From assembly GCA_021292105.1 (NCBI GenBank), contig CM037865.1, positions 73,114,128 through 73,178,127 on the forward strand: a stretch of DNA of 64,000 nucleotides. Direction: 5' to 3'. The translations under genes were made by a program, and so were the position numbers. The notes under the pieces were generated by a model. It saw nothing but the letters and a program-made list of their open reading frames with translations. It was not told the DNA's origin and ran no database searches. Shown piece after piece: positions 42,601 through 55,700 of this stretch. Each line of letters opens with the position of its first letter. Within the stretch, counting starts at the first letter, position 1. The stretch comes from Anadara kagoshimensis. Taxonomy: Eukaryota > Mollusca > Bivalvia > Arcoida > Arcidae.

Positions 42601-43137
42601 CAAGATGACAATCCTGAAATCTATAACAAAGCCAAAACAGGCAAGATTTTAAATAGATTAAATGTGAATAAAAAAATAAAGATAAAAAATATTTAAACTT
42701 AATTAATTGAATGATGCAATGAGGTTCCCAGTGAAGCATATCTAACTTATATCAAAATGTCACCAGATATAGGTAAAGTGACAAATTTTTACCTTTAACC
42801 AATGTGCAAGGAGGGATCTTTAGCCTAAACAAGCTTACCATGACATGAGATAAGGATTTTTAATGTCTCTTCTAAAGGACCCCATGATTTTCATTTCTAA
42901 ATGCCGAGTTCTTGGTGAAAGAACAGTCACTACCTATTTTTTAAGTCTTGATCAGACCTGATAAGGGTTCAAACAACGACCTCCCATCTATGGAGCAAGC
43001 TACTGTAGAAACAAGATTTTTAGGAAAGATTTGATACATATACAACTGCCATATGGCTCCCTGAAATATTTGTTATAACTTCCAATATTTTACAGCTCAT
43101 AACTTTTCTTAAGATTCTAATAAATAAATAAATAAAA

Positions 43138-43184
<47 letters not shown>

Positions 43185-46100
43185 AGTCGACATAAGCTGA
43201 AAACAGTCACTGCTACATAAAAACCTTATTTATTATCAACATTATTTTTCAATCATTAACTGAATATCATTTATGGATTAAAAAAATTCCCTGTCCAGTG
43301 CCTTTATTATGACATCACAAAAACGCCAAAATTTTTTACAAGCACAACTGTCATGTTTTCAATGTGAAATTTTAAAAGTTGATTTTTTTTCTTCAGCAGT
43401 TTTATGGTTATTAATGAAACAATGAATATGTCTTATTGTTTTGCTTTTATTCAAAATTTTTGTAACCTTGACCAGTGCACTAAATTCTGAAAACAAAATG
43501 TCGATGTTCGCGTCTTGGGGATTATTCTACTCCGTTTCACTTACATCCATTTTGTTTTTCTCTGTAGATCTAGATTTGGAGGAAGGATAGGTAATTTGAC
43601 TTATGTCTTTGGTGAAACAAGTAAGGAAAGGAAACTTGTGTTTTTATTGCAGGAAAGTTTGTTTGTGACTACATTCCGCACAAGTTCTTTTCCGATTGGG
43701 AAACCCCGAGTCGTCATCAATAGGAACAGCCATTAAGCAATGTCATTGAGGTTCCCACTGAAACAACGTCTCATCAGGGGAGATAATTTAACTAACGTTT
43801 CATCCGGAGCTCCGGGCTTATATACAATTATATGGCCCAGAGTAGTAACAATGAATTTTAGTAGAAACTTAAGTTTATGAGGTATAATATTTGTACATAT
43901 TTATGCACTGTCCAAATCCAAATCTGAGTAATATCTTCATTTTTGATTCACAGTAAACAAACAGTAAATGTATATATATATCTTGACCAGTAGCATTTAA
44001 ATATGCCCTCATACATGAATGAACAAGCAAACACAACATACTGATACACCTTGTGATCATATAGCATCTCGTCCAGGTGAGTTAATATAAACAGAATATG
44101 TCCTAGTTACCTTTACATCTTCTTTTTTGGTGTAATCAAATTTCTTCACCAAATAATAGTAAAGAGTGGCAATACAGCAATCAGCCGGAACCAATGATAG
44201 GGATATAATTTCTTCTAAATGTTCAAATTTTTGACAAGCCATAAGTGTTCTCGGTAGAAAAAAATCAACAGGAAACAGATGGGCTAATGATGTAACCAAG
44301 TCTTTTAATGACCTATAATAAAAATGTATGACATTCAATAAAATTAAATTTGAAAATATTATTGCCCTTCATAACTTAAGTTACTTAGGAAAACTTAATT
44401 GACAAAATAATCTTGACAAATACTGGTAAAGACATAAAATTAACAAACTCCTGGTAAAATCTCCATCCATTGCCTTCCTTATTTATCAATTTTTAACCAT
44501 AATTTTATTTTGTCATTTGTAATTTTTATGTATAACATTATTTAACAGAAATACTTGTGAACAGTTATGATGTCATTTCCATTTATGCGTCTTTATCATA
44601 GTTGAATTTAAACATTCTGATTCCTGTTCATTGTTTCAGCTACATAAATATGAATAAATATGGAGAAAAAAAATTCAGAATATGATTGCTTTGTTTTCAA
44701 ACTGATGAGTTTGTCTGAATTAAGACAGCATACAATAAAGTCACCAATAACTACCAGCATGTGTTTGCAAATTGAAAACATGACGCTTGCCCTTAACTTG
44801 CTAGTGATATTTTCCTTTTCATTTAATTAATACTTTTGAAATAGAAGTTATTAACAGATATAAATATTTTAAAAGTAAATGTTATCAAAATTGCACTATG
44901 ACCAAGACTCTTTTTTATATCTTACACTCATACAGTGCAAAGGGATAACAAATCCAATGCACTTGCAGCATTGCTAGTTGCAATGTGCAGCATATATCAA
45001 AACTATTTAGGAAGTTGCAAATATTTTAACAATCATACATGCTCCAAGTTGATTTTCCTTTGAAACAGTCTATTGCGTTTCCATACTCCACAATACCCCA
45101 CCAAGCTGGTGTTTGATTCTGATGCTCTGCCCAGGCAGATGCTTCTTGAAAGGGTTTACATCTATTCCACATGAAATGTAACAATGGTGCACAAAACAAC
45201 CATTGGGGGTTTCCATGCCGTGAATGAGTTATTGATGCAACATTGTTTATGAAATTTTGGAGAGCATTTGTTAATTCCCTGTAAAAGAAAGAAATAAAAA
45301 ATACATGAACTACAACTCACGGTAAACAAATTTAATCTGCAATAAGAATACTGGTAGAACCGATGTATGCTCCCCGAATAAAAGCCACTTGCAAAAAGCT
45401 TTTTTCAACATGTATTTTTCTCAAATGAATTTGTATGAAAAATAACAAAGGACAATAACTCCTAAATAATGCTAAAATAGAGTTGAGTTAAGTTTCTTGT
45501 ACATTGCAATTCTCTTTATCAAGATCTACCTATCAATAAAGTTTCACATTGATATCTCTCACAGTTTTTGTGTAATGCTCCGGACAAATTATGATGGACA
45601 GACAAAAAGACAAACTGACAAATAGACAAAGCAGCAACTATATGCTCTCCCTTTGGGGAGCATAAATACAGCTAACATAGAAGCTGTAGTACATAGGAAA
45701 GAAATTAGGTCATGCTCTTCACCTTGATCTAATTCTGAAGGCAATTTCAAGAAATATCAAAACTGTAAACTCAATGTTAATGTTTCAAATAGAAAAAAAT
45801 ATTTTAAGCTATACAGGGTTTTGGCAGTTTACATGGCCCCATGTACCCCGTCAAAGATTTATGTGTGGCTCAGTGTACATTCATCTTTGACAGGTTACAT
45901 GGGGCCATGTAACCTGCCAAAACCCTGTATAATGGGTTTTTCAACCTTCAAAACTAGTTTGATCTTTTTAACTCTCATTTTGAATTTTCTGTGACTTGCA
46001 TACATTGTCGCCATCTATGTTTGAAGTAACTAGACATGTGCGATGTAAAGGTTACTTCCCTTTTACCGCTAAACGTCATAGGGGTATGTACCCCGGCAAG

Positions 46101-49100
46101 TTAACCAATCATTATGCGAGAAATTTTTTGAAGGGTGACAAAGTGAAATGTACATTTTATGAAATTACCAATATATATATTTTATGTAATTGTAATGCCT
46201 CATCTCCATTTATGATTTCATTTATGCTTTCTGGAAAGTATCTGGTCCTTTTTTAGTTCGTGTTTTAGACATTTTGGTTGTAAATCTGTCATTACAGAGG
46301 GACTGGATTTTCACCACAGAAGGAAATTCATATGATGCCAAGGTGTAAGGCTTGTTTGAGACTTTTCTTTTGTTTATTTGAAATTATTTAGATTGTATTA
46401 ACAATATCAAAACATGCACACACATATGCATACGCTGTGCATTATATGGCCTTTTGGTCATGTGAGCTAAAACTGATGATAGATCTTACTTGAATCCTTT
46501 GGGAAAGTGTAAATTTAGCCCTTCTATTTCATGACAAGTTTTTGTTGTAAAGTCTGGTTTGATGGTCAATAATCTGCACAGTGTTAATGACTCTTGTTCA
46601 GAGAAATTTAAGTTGTATGTTTTAGCCAGGTACACTATAAAGGCTGCTACAGACACATTCAACTGCTGATCTTCTACTGTCTCTTGTTTGTCTATGTCTG
46701 TGTGTGACATTTCTTTTAATTTTCCTTCCAGCTGTAATTTCACATTCTGGTAAAAATGTTAAGAAATTAAAATTACTATTTCCCCTTATGTTTAATTAAA
46801 AACACAGTTCTGAGACTCACAGCAAGAAAGAAAGGGAGAGAGAGTATACTTGCCTGAAAATTGGCAGACAAACACTGCAGACCACACAATTATTCAAACT
46901 GAAACCAAGCTGACTAGTAAAGGTCAAAAACAAGAAATCCTTTCTCACTTGTGGTCAACCTGGGTTGAATCCACAGCAGTGACACACTTTGGGTTTGAAA
47001 GCTAATGCCTTAACCATTTAGCCAATCTTGACACCTTGAAGAGAAATCCCATGCTCTTTTTTTGTATCTTATGCTAGATATTCATTTCAAACTAAACACA
47101 AAAATGTGCGACTCCATTGTTGATTTAAATATTAAATGTATGCATATAGAAATATGCACCATTTCTTTGGGGCTTTTCAATTATTCATGTCAGCACCAGA
47201 TGACTTGTATATTGAAAATTGAATTAAAAAGAAAAAAATTCAAAAGAAATAAAGAGAAACTTATTGGATATTTTTCATTTTGATTTCACATTACCTGTCC
47301 AAAAAATTTATCAAAATCGCCATAGTTTGACCACAGTCCTGCATTGAAGTCATACACATATTTCAATCCCTCATAAACTCGATTCAATTCTTTAAAACTA
47401 TCTTCCATAATGTATGCTAAGTCTGGTGAACTACGTGGCCACAAGGGAAATAATGCTGCAACAGATCTTTCACAGTCTTTTCTTAGAAGTTTTTCAAGGC
47501 TGTCAAAACCCAGCCACTTCATAAATTTGCCACCAACAGACTGAACAAACTTGGTATTAACAACTCCACTATAGAAGGAGAAAGGACCTAATAAATAGAA
47601 ATACAAAATACAATCAGTTGTTGTAACCATAAAGTTGGGTCAACAAAATAGACTAATGCATCAGTATTTATATACCATAGTATAAGATTTCATACACTTT
47701 TACATTGTATAAATTTTGCACATACCTTTTGTATTGCTGAAATAGGGAATGTTAAATGTACGGGGTGAAGCAGTTTCCTTCCAATATTTTGAATAAAAAT
47801 ATTCATCTGTGAAGTTTCCATTACCATGTCTTACAAAATAGTTGTAGCAAAATTTCTGATGGATTGAAGCCAGTGGTATATTTACACATATATGGTACAA
47901 GAAATAGCCATCTCCAACATCTCTGAAATGAAAATGAAAATGAATATGGCAAATAAATTCATAATTAATAACATTTATATGTTTAATAACAATATTCCTC
48001 AATGTAGTATGTCCATTGTTCAGGTTAATACAAATCATTTTAAACAAAAATATAAGCCAATATGAACTCTATATCTAAATGACTTCAAAAAATGTCATTT
48101 TGGTAAAAAAAAGTTTGACACCAACAAACACCTTGCATTGAAATTTATACTGGAGTTCAAACAAAAACACAACATAGAACCATGAGCAAGCATTTTTATG
48201 AACTTATGCCTGTGGTACCAGGGAGGTACATAGGCCACTGACAACACTCCTCCATCTGGTTCTATTCTGTGTTAGTCTAACTCCTACATAAGACTTAATA
48301 AGCGGCACTAGAAGTAAGCCATATTATATACCTATGATTTTATTTTAATAGAAATCAACTGGAGTGTTCCATTTCAATATAACTGATACAGACCTGCGCT
48401 CTGGACCGAACCGGTAAATTATTTCTGTATTGTTGTCCATGTTAAAATTTACACTCTCAATTTTTCTTTGCCTATTGTTTCTGCGTAAATATGTCATGTG
48501 TAGGTGAAAGGTTTGTTCAGCTTACTGTCAATACTGAATATGATTTGAGTTATATGTAATAGATGCCAAGGATTTATTTTTTTTACAAGATAGGCGTCTG
48601 TCCCAAGATTTCGAATCTTTTAAAGTATAGCTTAGGTAAAGTGTTGAATTTTGTCAGTCATATTTAGTTTGTGCCAAAGTGTTAAGATAACTTATGTAGC
48701 TTCGGTCCATATACTACTTTTGGGATGACTACCGGGTACTTGGTCCATAAACTGTCATATGGCCTGCAAAGCCATGAACTATTTGTTAAATATATGCCCA
48801 TTTGTTGATTTATTTATTTATTTATTTGCTGTGTTTAGTAATATAATTTTATAACTTTCCAACAAACAATTGTTATACCCATGGGCACAAACTGTGAACC
48901 ATTGCTTGCTGATTTGTTTCTTCATTTGTATGAAGCAGAATTAAGGCAGAATTTTATGTAAAATCTGGAGAAAAAATTGTAATCAAATCATTCAACTCCA
49001 CATACATGTTCTATCTAATTTTTATCCTAAATTTGGAGATTATGTGGATTATATTTATCCCAGTGAGCTGGAAATAAAAATAAGATATGACTGATTCCTT

Positions 49101-52100
49101 AAGTTCTGCTTCACATTTAGACTTATATATATCAATAATGACGCCAATGAAAGTGAACTCCGGACTGTGTATTATTCGACGATATACCATCGGTAAATGT
49201 TTATCATTTCGATTCTAACATGACTTGGATAAAAAGGATTGAAATAAACATTGCTTCAGAGCTACGTTTTACTATCTATTTGCAAAAAAGTACATTGAAA
49301 CAATTCCGCTGTTGAAATTATCGCCATTGAAATTAATGATTTTATGAATGAAAATTACGTCACAACCATTGTTCACAGAACATAACATGTCAGAAGATAA
49401 GCAAGGGAGTATGCCCTTAAAATGGAACAGCGATGGGTATATCGTTTGTTATAACCACGGCTGGCTTCTTCATGTTTCATATGAAGAAAAACGCAGGTCA
49501 TGTTAGAATTGTTTTAACATTGCTTTAGGATTGTGGTTTGGACATGCATTGTTATTTTTGTTTTCACTTTGCTTTAAAATTGTGATTTTGACATGGATTG
49601 GTAATTTTGTTTTTACTTTGCTTTGGGATTGTGATTTGGACATGGATTGGTGTGTTTGTTTTTACTTTGCTTTAGGATTGTGGTTTGGACATGGATTGGT
49701 ATGTTTGTTGGTTTGGACACAGATTGATATGTTTGTTTTTGCTTTGCTCCAGAACTGTGGTTTGGACATGAATTGGTATGTTTGTTTTTACTTTGTTTTA
49801 GGATTGTGGTTGGGACATGGATTGGTATGTTTGTTTTTACTTTGCTTCAGGATTGTGATTCGGACATGGATTAGTATGCCCATTTTAAGTTTGCTTTGGG
49901 ATTGTGATTTGGAAACGGATTGGTATGTTTGTTTTTACTTTGTTTTAGGCAGGGGAAACGCCAACACGGCCTACGCATTGATTCATTAAACAAGTTTGCA
50001 CGCGCAGAAGGGGTGAAAAAAATGGCCAAAAACGGCATACACTCGAGGCGTGGAAATAATGAAATATTTGTCTTACCGACTTTTATTACTGAAACACATG
50101 GCATTTTATTAAAATTTCTGAATAATTGTAATTGATTAGAGGCAGATTTGCTCTAATTTGGTGGCAATTTTACCATTTAAATACCGATTGAATGCGGGAC
50201 ACTTGCCTAAAATCGAAAATTATTTTTTTGAAAAATGTGATCTCTTTCAATCATTTGCTTATGCACCAAAGATGTTTTAATATGAATGGAAAGAACTTTT
50301 TCCCGTGTTTATTTTGATGTATAATTCGACAGTTAAATTTTCTGGTACAAAAAACGTACAAGTTTTAAAGTCGAAAAAATCGATGAAAATGTCGGATATG
50401 TGATCATGGGTCGGTCCCTTTTCCGGCTCATTTGACCCATAAATAATGCAACGGCAGCTTCCTCATGGTACACCATGTGTAAATTTGATAGTCCAGAGAC
50501 GCTGTTTGGATTTATTTGCTGAAATAAAGTAAGTTTTACCATTTAAATAGTAATTTTCTTCACACTTCAAGCCGATTTTGCCGGAAATTTGGGTCTACTT
50601 TCAGGCAGCCATCTTAGAAAAGTGCCCACCGCCTCAAAGTTATTTTTTATTCCCGAATGATCCTTTTGTATTTTGTACATGGTAGTCATGGTTTTTACAC
50701 CATATAACATGCAGGATTGATTTGTGGTACCACTGAATATATGAAGTTTGCATGGATACCAATACACTGGCCTGCATGTACTCAGGACACATTGGCCTGT
50801 ATGCTTTGTAGGCCTTCAATTTATTTGGCTGCTAAATAACATTCAACTGTCTTATTTTATTTATTTTATTTTAAATACATGGGGAATGGGTTTACTCAAA
50901 ATATTTACCATTAATATTTGACCAGGAGTGTGGATTTCTACATAAAATATTCCTTAGATGAGGAACATCTTTCAACTTAGATTTAGCTCTCAATTCATAA
51001 ATATGTACATTTTGAATTTCATCACAAGATTGGCACTGTCTTAATTATATATTTTTTTCAAATTCTAATGTAATAAAAACCCCGCCTTCCTTACTTTGGT
51101 ACAAAGCATGAACTCATGGTTTATTATACAGTCCCATTTAATTGTTTAATCAAATTTTAACAGAAAAAAATTCATTTGAAATCCTATACAAATTGAAAAT
51201 TTGCATAAAAACTGGACTCATACAGTGTGTATACATCTATGATCTAAGCTACTAAGTTATTTTTATTGTAATTAGCTCTGGCATATGCTACTATTGAATT
51301 TTTATGAAATTGTCATGTGCTGATTAAAGTGATTTTGAATTTTTATTAAAATAATGCATTCAAAGTCAGAACATTTGAATTATATTATTTCAGTAGCACA
51401 TGACAGCTCTACTGTTTTTGCTCTAAAACTTTAGAGGAGACAGCATCTTTTTGCTAATGTAATAATTGAAATTGCTAAATAATGAAATGAAATTATAATT
51501 TAACTTAAACCATAAACAGATAGGTCTAAAACATTGCAAATTGTCCATTATAATCTTGATTCAACACCCACAACTGAGCCAAGTCATTAAAGTCACTTTG
51601 CTTAATTTAGTTTGACAGATGTGTTTAGATGTGAGTTACAAACACATAGACATACCATACCTACAACAATACATGTGTCCATCATCTGATGTTGACTTAA
51701 AAGCCAGAGTAATTCAAATTTAAGCTAACATGGCCCATCATAAGTTGTCATTTAATTCAGATGATGAACAAGTATGGAACCAGAGAAAGACCCCCCATAC
51801 TGATTATTTCAATATGAAAAATGATTTCACTTTTTGTGAAATTTGGACATGCAATGTAAGGCACTTATAAACTTTCTCTTATTCAGCAACAAACACCTTA
51901 TTTCACATCTGGTAGTTATATTATTCCTTGCTGATTTTGTTTCAGTCCATGGATTTAACAAGTTTTCACTGATAACTCATGACTTGTGCATTTTTTCATT
52001 TATAATTATGATAAAACCCATTTTTTAGACTGGTAAAATTAGTATTAAAATTAAAACTATATAAAATAAACTAAATTGATGTGGAATTATAATAAGTATT

Positions 52101-52710
52101 TGATGTAAATCTTATTTACACTTTCATTTGTGTAACATTCAACCTCAAATTAACCCTCATAAGCTGAAAATGATCAGGAAAGAATAAAATTCATGATTGA
52201 ACACTGAAATTACACATTAAACAACTAAAATACATGTGTATATATATACATGTATATGAAATTTTGTGATATGAAATATTGAAGCAATGTCTAAAGATGT
52301 TAATCCACAGCTAAGCTCAAACCCAAGTTAATGAATATTGTTTTCACAAGCACTGCCTCAACATAATATAGTTTATGCTTTTTCCCTCATTAAAATGTCA
52401 AGTCCATGACTACTTCACATGTACAATTAATTTTAAAATTTAAAAAAAATGAGATTTATCTTTGGTTAGTTTTGATGCAGCATTCTAATTATTTAATGTA
52501 TGCATTTCATTTTCAATTTATAAATACTTTATTGCACACCTGCATATTCTGGTGTTGAAATAAGTCAAATATTGTAGTAGACTACTCATGTACATGTATA
52601 TAACACATATGGCTTGTAATGGGTAAATATGTTGTACATAATCATGCAGTTTTAAAATTCCTCAAATCCTACCCTCCCATCACACATATGCTCTCTCTCT
52701 CTCTCTCTCT

Positions 52711-52745
<35 letters not shown>

Positions 52746-55700
52746 TAATGCTGATTATTTGGACCAGCAAGACATATTGCTTTGAGTGGAGGTCAACATC
52801 AGAGATCCTACCATTTCTATGTTTTCCTACACAGTTAAACCTGTCTATCAAGGCCACCCAAAGGAACCAGTAAAAGTGGCCTTAATGGACAGGTGACCTT
52901 TGTATACAGGTTCAAATAATATGAATAAAGAACAATTAGGATACAATTATACTGGCCTTTATAGGCAGGTGACCATTATATAGATGTGGCCTTGAGGGCA
53001 GGTTGGACTGTATTTCCTATAATTTTTTTACCCTTTTCTTATATTTTTCTATCATGATTTTTGTTACTGGAATTCAGAATGGGGACATTTTATTGCATTT
53101 AGTACATATATGAAACAACATTCACGTTTATGTATTTTTAAACCAGTAAGTATACATTGCAGTTGCCAATATTTTATGTTTGTTAGTAAAAGGGGGAACA
53201 GAAATGGCTGTAGGAGAGGCCATGGATGTATATTTTTGTGCAAATTATTTAAAAATTTTCCTATAATTTTAATGGAAACTCCTATAATTTTCTGTAAAAC
53301 TCCTATAATTTTGATGCCACATTCCTATTTTTCCTATATTTCGGACCTCAAAATGGTAGGATCACGATTAGAAGTCAGCGCAATATGTAAACATGCTGGG
53401 CAGCTGACAGTGCATGTAGGTACAAATATCGATAATGCATGCAACAGTCATGACTCGACTGTGTGATGAAGCGAAACACGATATTGACGTCACTACGTCA
53501 GATGTATGTACAATGTATGAGTACATTGAAGGTCACGGCCATATTTGTTTTCATTGACGACAAATGAAGGCTCTTGGTATTTTGCTTTTTTCAGATATTG
53601 ACACCGCATGCACCAGGTATAATACTTTGTTTAAATAAATTACAATAATATTGTAATACTATGTCAAAATTTCAAAGAGAAAAGACCATGGTACAAAAAA
53701 CGTACAAGTTTTAAAAATCGAGTCGAGTTTCATGCTGATTAGGCTACAGTGATTTTTAAGAGAAATCAGGTGCCGTCAGAAAATAGAGGGTTTTTTTGCA
53801 AGTATGCGTGTCATCCAGAATTTTTCATACATGCGTAATTTTAAGTTCATAACAAATCTGCTGATAATGCGTTTACACCCATAAATGCAAATTTTACCGT
53901 TAAAATACGACACTGAATTTAGTGTACACTGAAGCTCGCGGCCATATTTGTTTTCATTGACGACGAATGAAGGATCTTGGTTTTTTGCTTTTTTCAGATA
54001 TCCACACCGTATGCACCAGGTATAATATTTTGCGAAAATAAATAACAATAGTATTGTAATGTTATGTCAAAATTTCAAAGAGAAATATTCATGATACAAA
54101 AAACGTACAAGTTTTAAAAATTGAGTCATGCTGATTAACAGTGATTTTCAAGAGAAACCAGGTGCCGTCAGAAAATCGCGAATTTTTTGTAAGTATGCAT
54201 GTCATCTCAGATTTTTTCATACTGCGAAATTCTAAGTTCATGACAAATCTGCTTATAATGCGTTCACACCCATAAATGCACCAGGTATAATATTTTTAGG
54301 AAATAAATACCAATAGTATTGTAATGTTATGTCAAAATTTCAAAGAGAAATATTCATGGTACAAAAAACGTACAAGTTTTAAAAATCGAGTTGAATTTCG
54401 TGCTGATTTTCAAGAGAAATCGGGTGCCGTCAGAAAATCGCGAATTTTTTATAAGTATGATATGTCATCTAAAATTTTATAACACATACGAAATTTTAAG
54501 TTTATGATACATGTGCTTATATTGCGTTTTCACCCATACATGCAAATTTTACCGTTAAAATACGAAACTGAATGTGACCGATTGTTTTCCGGTGTCGGAC
54601 ACTTGACAAAAAATAATCCCGTTTTTTCGACCGCGGAAGGTTTCAAAAAACAAAACCGAAACACAATTTGCTCTTGGCGTTTCCCCTGAGGATTGTGATT
54701 TGGACATGGATTGGTATGTTTCTTTTTACATTGCTTTAGGATTGTGGTTTGGACAAAGATTGGTATGTTTATTTTTACTTTACTTTAGGATTGTGGTTTG
54801 GACACAGATTGGTATGTTTGTTTTCGCTTTGCTCTAGAACTGTGGTTTGGATATGGATTGGTATGTTTGTTTTTACTTTGTTTTAGGATTGTGGTTTGGA
54901 CATGGATTGGTATGTTTGTTTTACTTTGCTTCAGGATTGTGATTCGGACATGGATTGGTATGCCTATTTTAAGTTTGCTTTGGGATTGTGATTTGGAAAT
55001 GGATTGGTATGTTTGTTTTTACTTTGTTTCATGATTGTGATTTGGACATGGATTGGTATGTTTGTTTTTACATTGCTTTAGGATTGTGGTTTGGACAAAA
55101 ATTGGTATGTTTGTTTTTACTTTACTTTAGGATTGTGGTTTGGACACAGATTGGTATGTTTGTTTTTACTTTGTTTTAGGATTGTAATTTGGACATGGAT
55201 TGGCATGTTTGTTTTTACATTGCTTGAGAATTGTGGTTTGGACATGGATTGGTATGTTAATTTTTACTTTGCTTTGGGATTATGATTTGGACATGGATTA
55301 GTATGTTTGTTTTTACTTTGCTGTGGGATTGTGATTTGGACATGGGTTGGTTTGTTTGTTTTTACTTTGTTTTGGGATTGTGATTTAAACGTGGATTAGT
55401 ATGTTTATTTTTACTTTGCTTTAAGATTGTGATTTTGACGTGGATTAGAATGTTTATTTTTACTTTGCTTTGGGATTGTGATTTGGACGTGGATTGGTAT
55501 GTTTATTTTTATTTTGTTTTGGGATTGTGATTTAGACATGGATTGGTATGTTTATTTTTACTTTGCTTTGGGATTGTGATTTGGACGTGGATTGGTATGT
55601 TTATTTTTATTTTGTTTTGGGATTGTGATTTAGACATGGATTGGTATGTTTATCTTTACTTTGTTTTGGGATTGTGATTTAGACATGGATTGGTATGTTT

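Larger units (their letters stand above)
49950..54688. mobile_element. 4.7-kb DNA transposon with CAGGGGAAACGCCAA ends, inside the minisatellite
   Basis: Left end CAGGGGAAACGCCAA and right end TTGGCGTTTCCCCTG are perfect 15-bp inverted repeats. AGG precedes (49947-49949) and follows (54689-54691), and the 49-bp array resumes in register, so the target duplication is 3 bp. Subterminal repeats: GGTACAAAAAACGTACAAGT at 50343, 53691 and 54357, with a one-base variant at 54094, and a block of about 260-400 bp (ATGCACCAGGTATAATA, CAAAGAGAAA, GCCGTCAGAAAAT) repeated three times near the right end. The middle (50821-53100) is AT-rich and shows no transposase, so it is non-autonomous. The superfamily is undetermined; 3-bp duplication argues against hAT. 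Confidence 0.8.

Noticed and set aside
43515-43736. 73-codon plus-strand frame (R-S-R-F-G-G-R-I-G-N...)
   Set aside because: Protein-like composition but no recognised domain, no matching exon signals on that strand; left unassigned.
49531-49989. 152-codon plus-strand open frame, Trp/Phe/Cys-rich, resembling a membrane protein
   Set aside because: It is a by-product of the 49-bp minisatellite, which lacks stops in every forward frame; similar frames appear at 54798-55285.
53110-53466. 118-codon plus-strand frame with repeated P-I-I-L-M
   Set aside because: Arises from a short ACTCCTATAATTTT-type repeat inside the 4.7-kb transposon; no transposase motifs.
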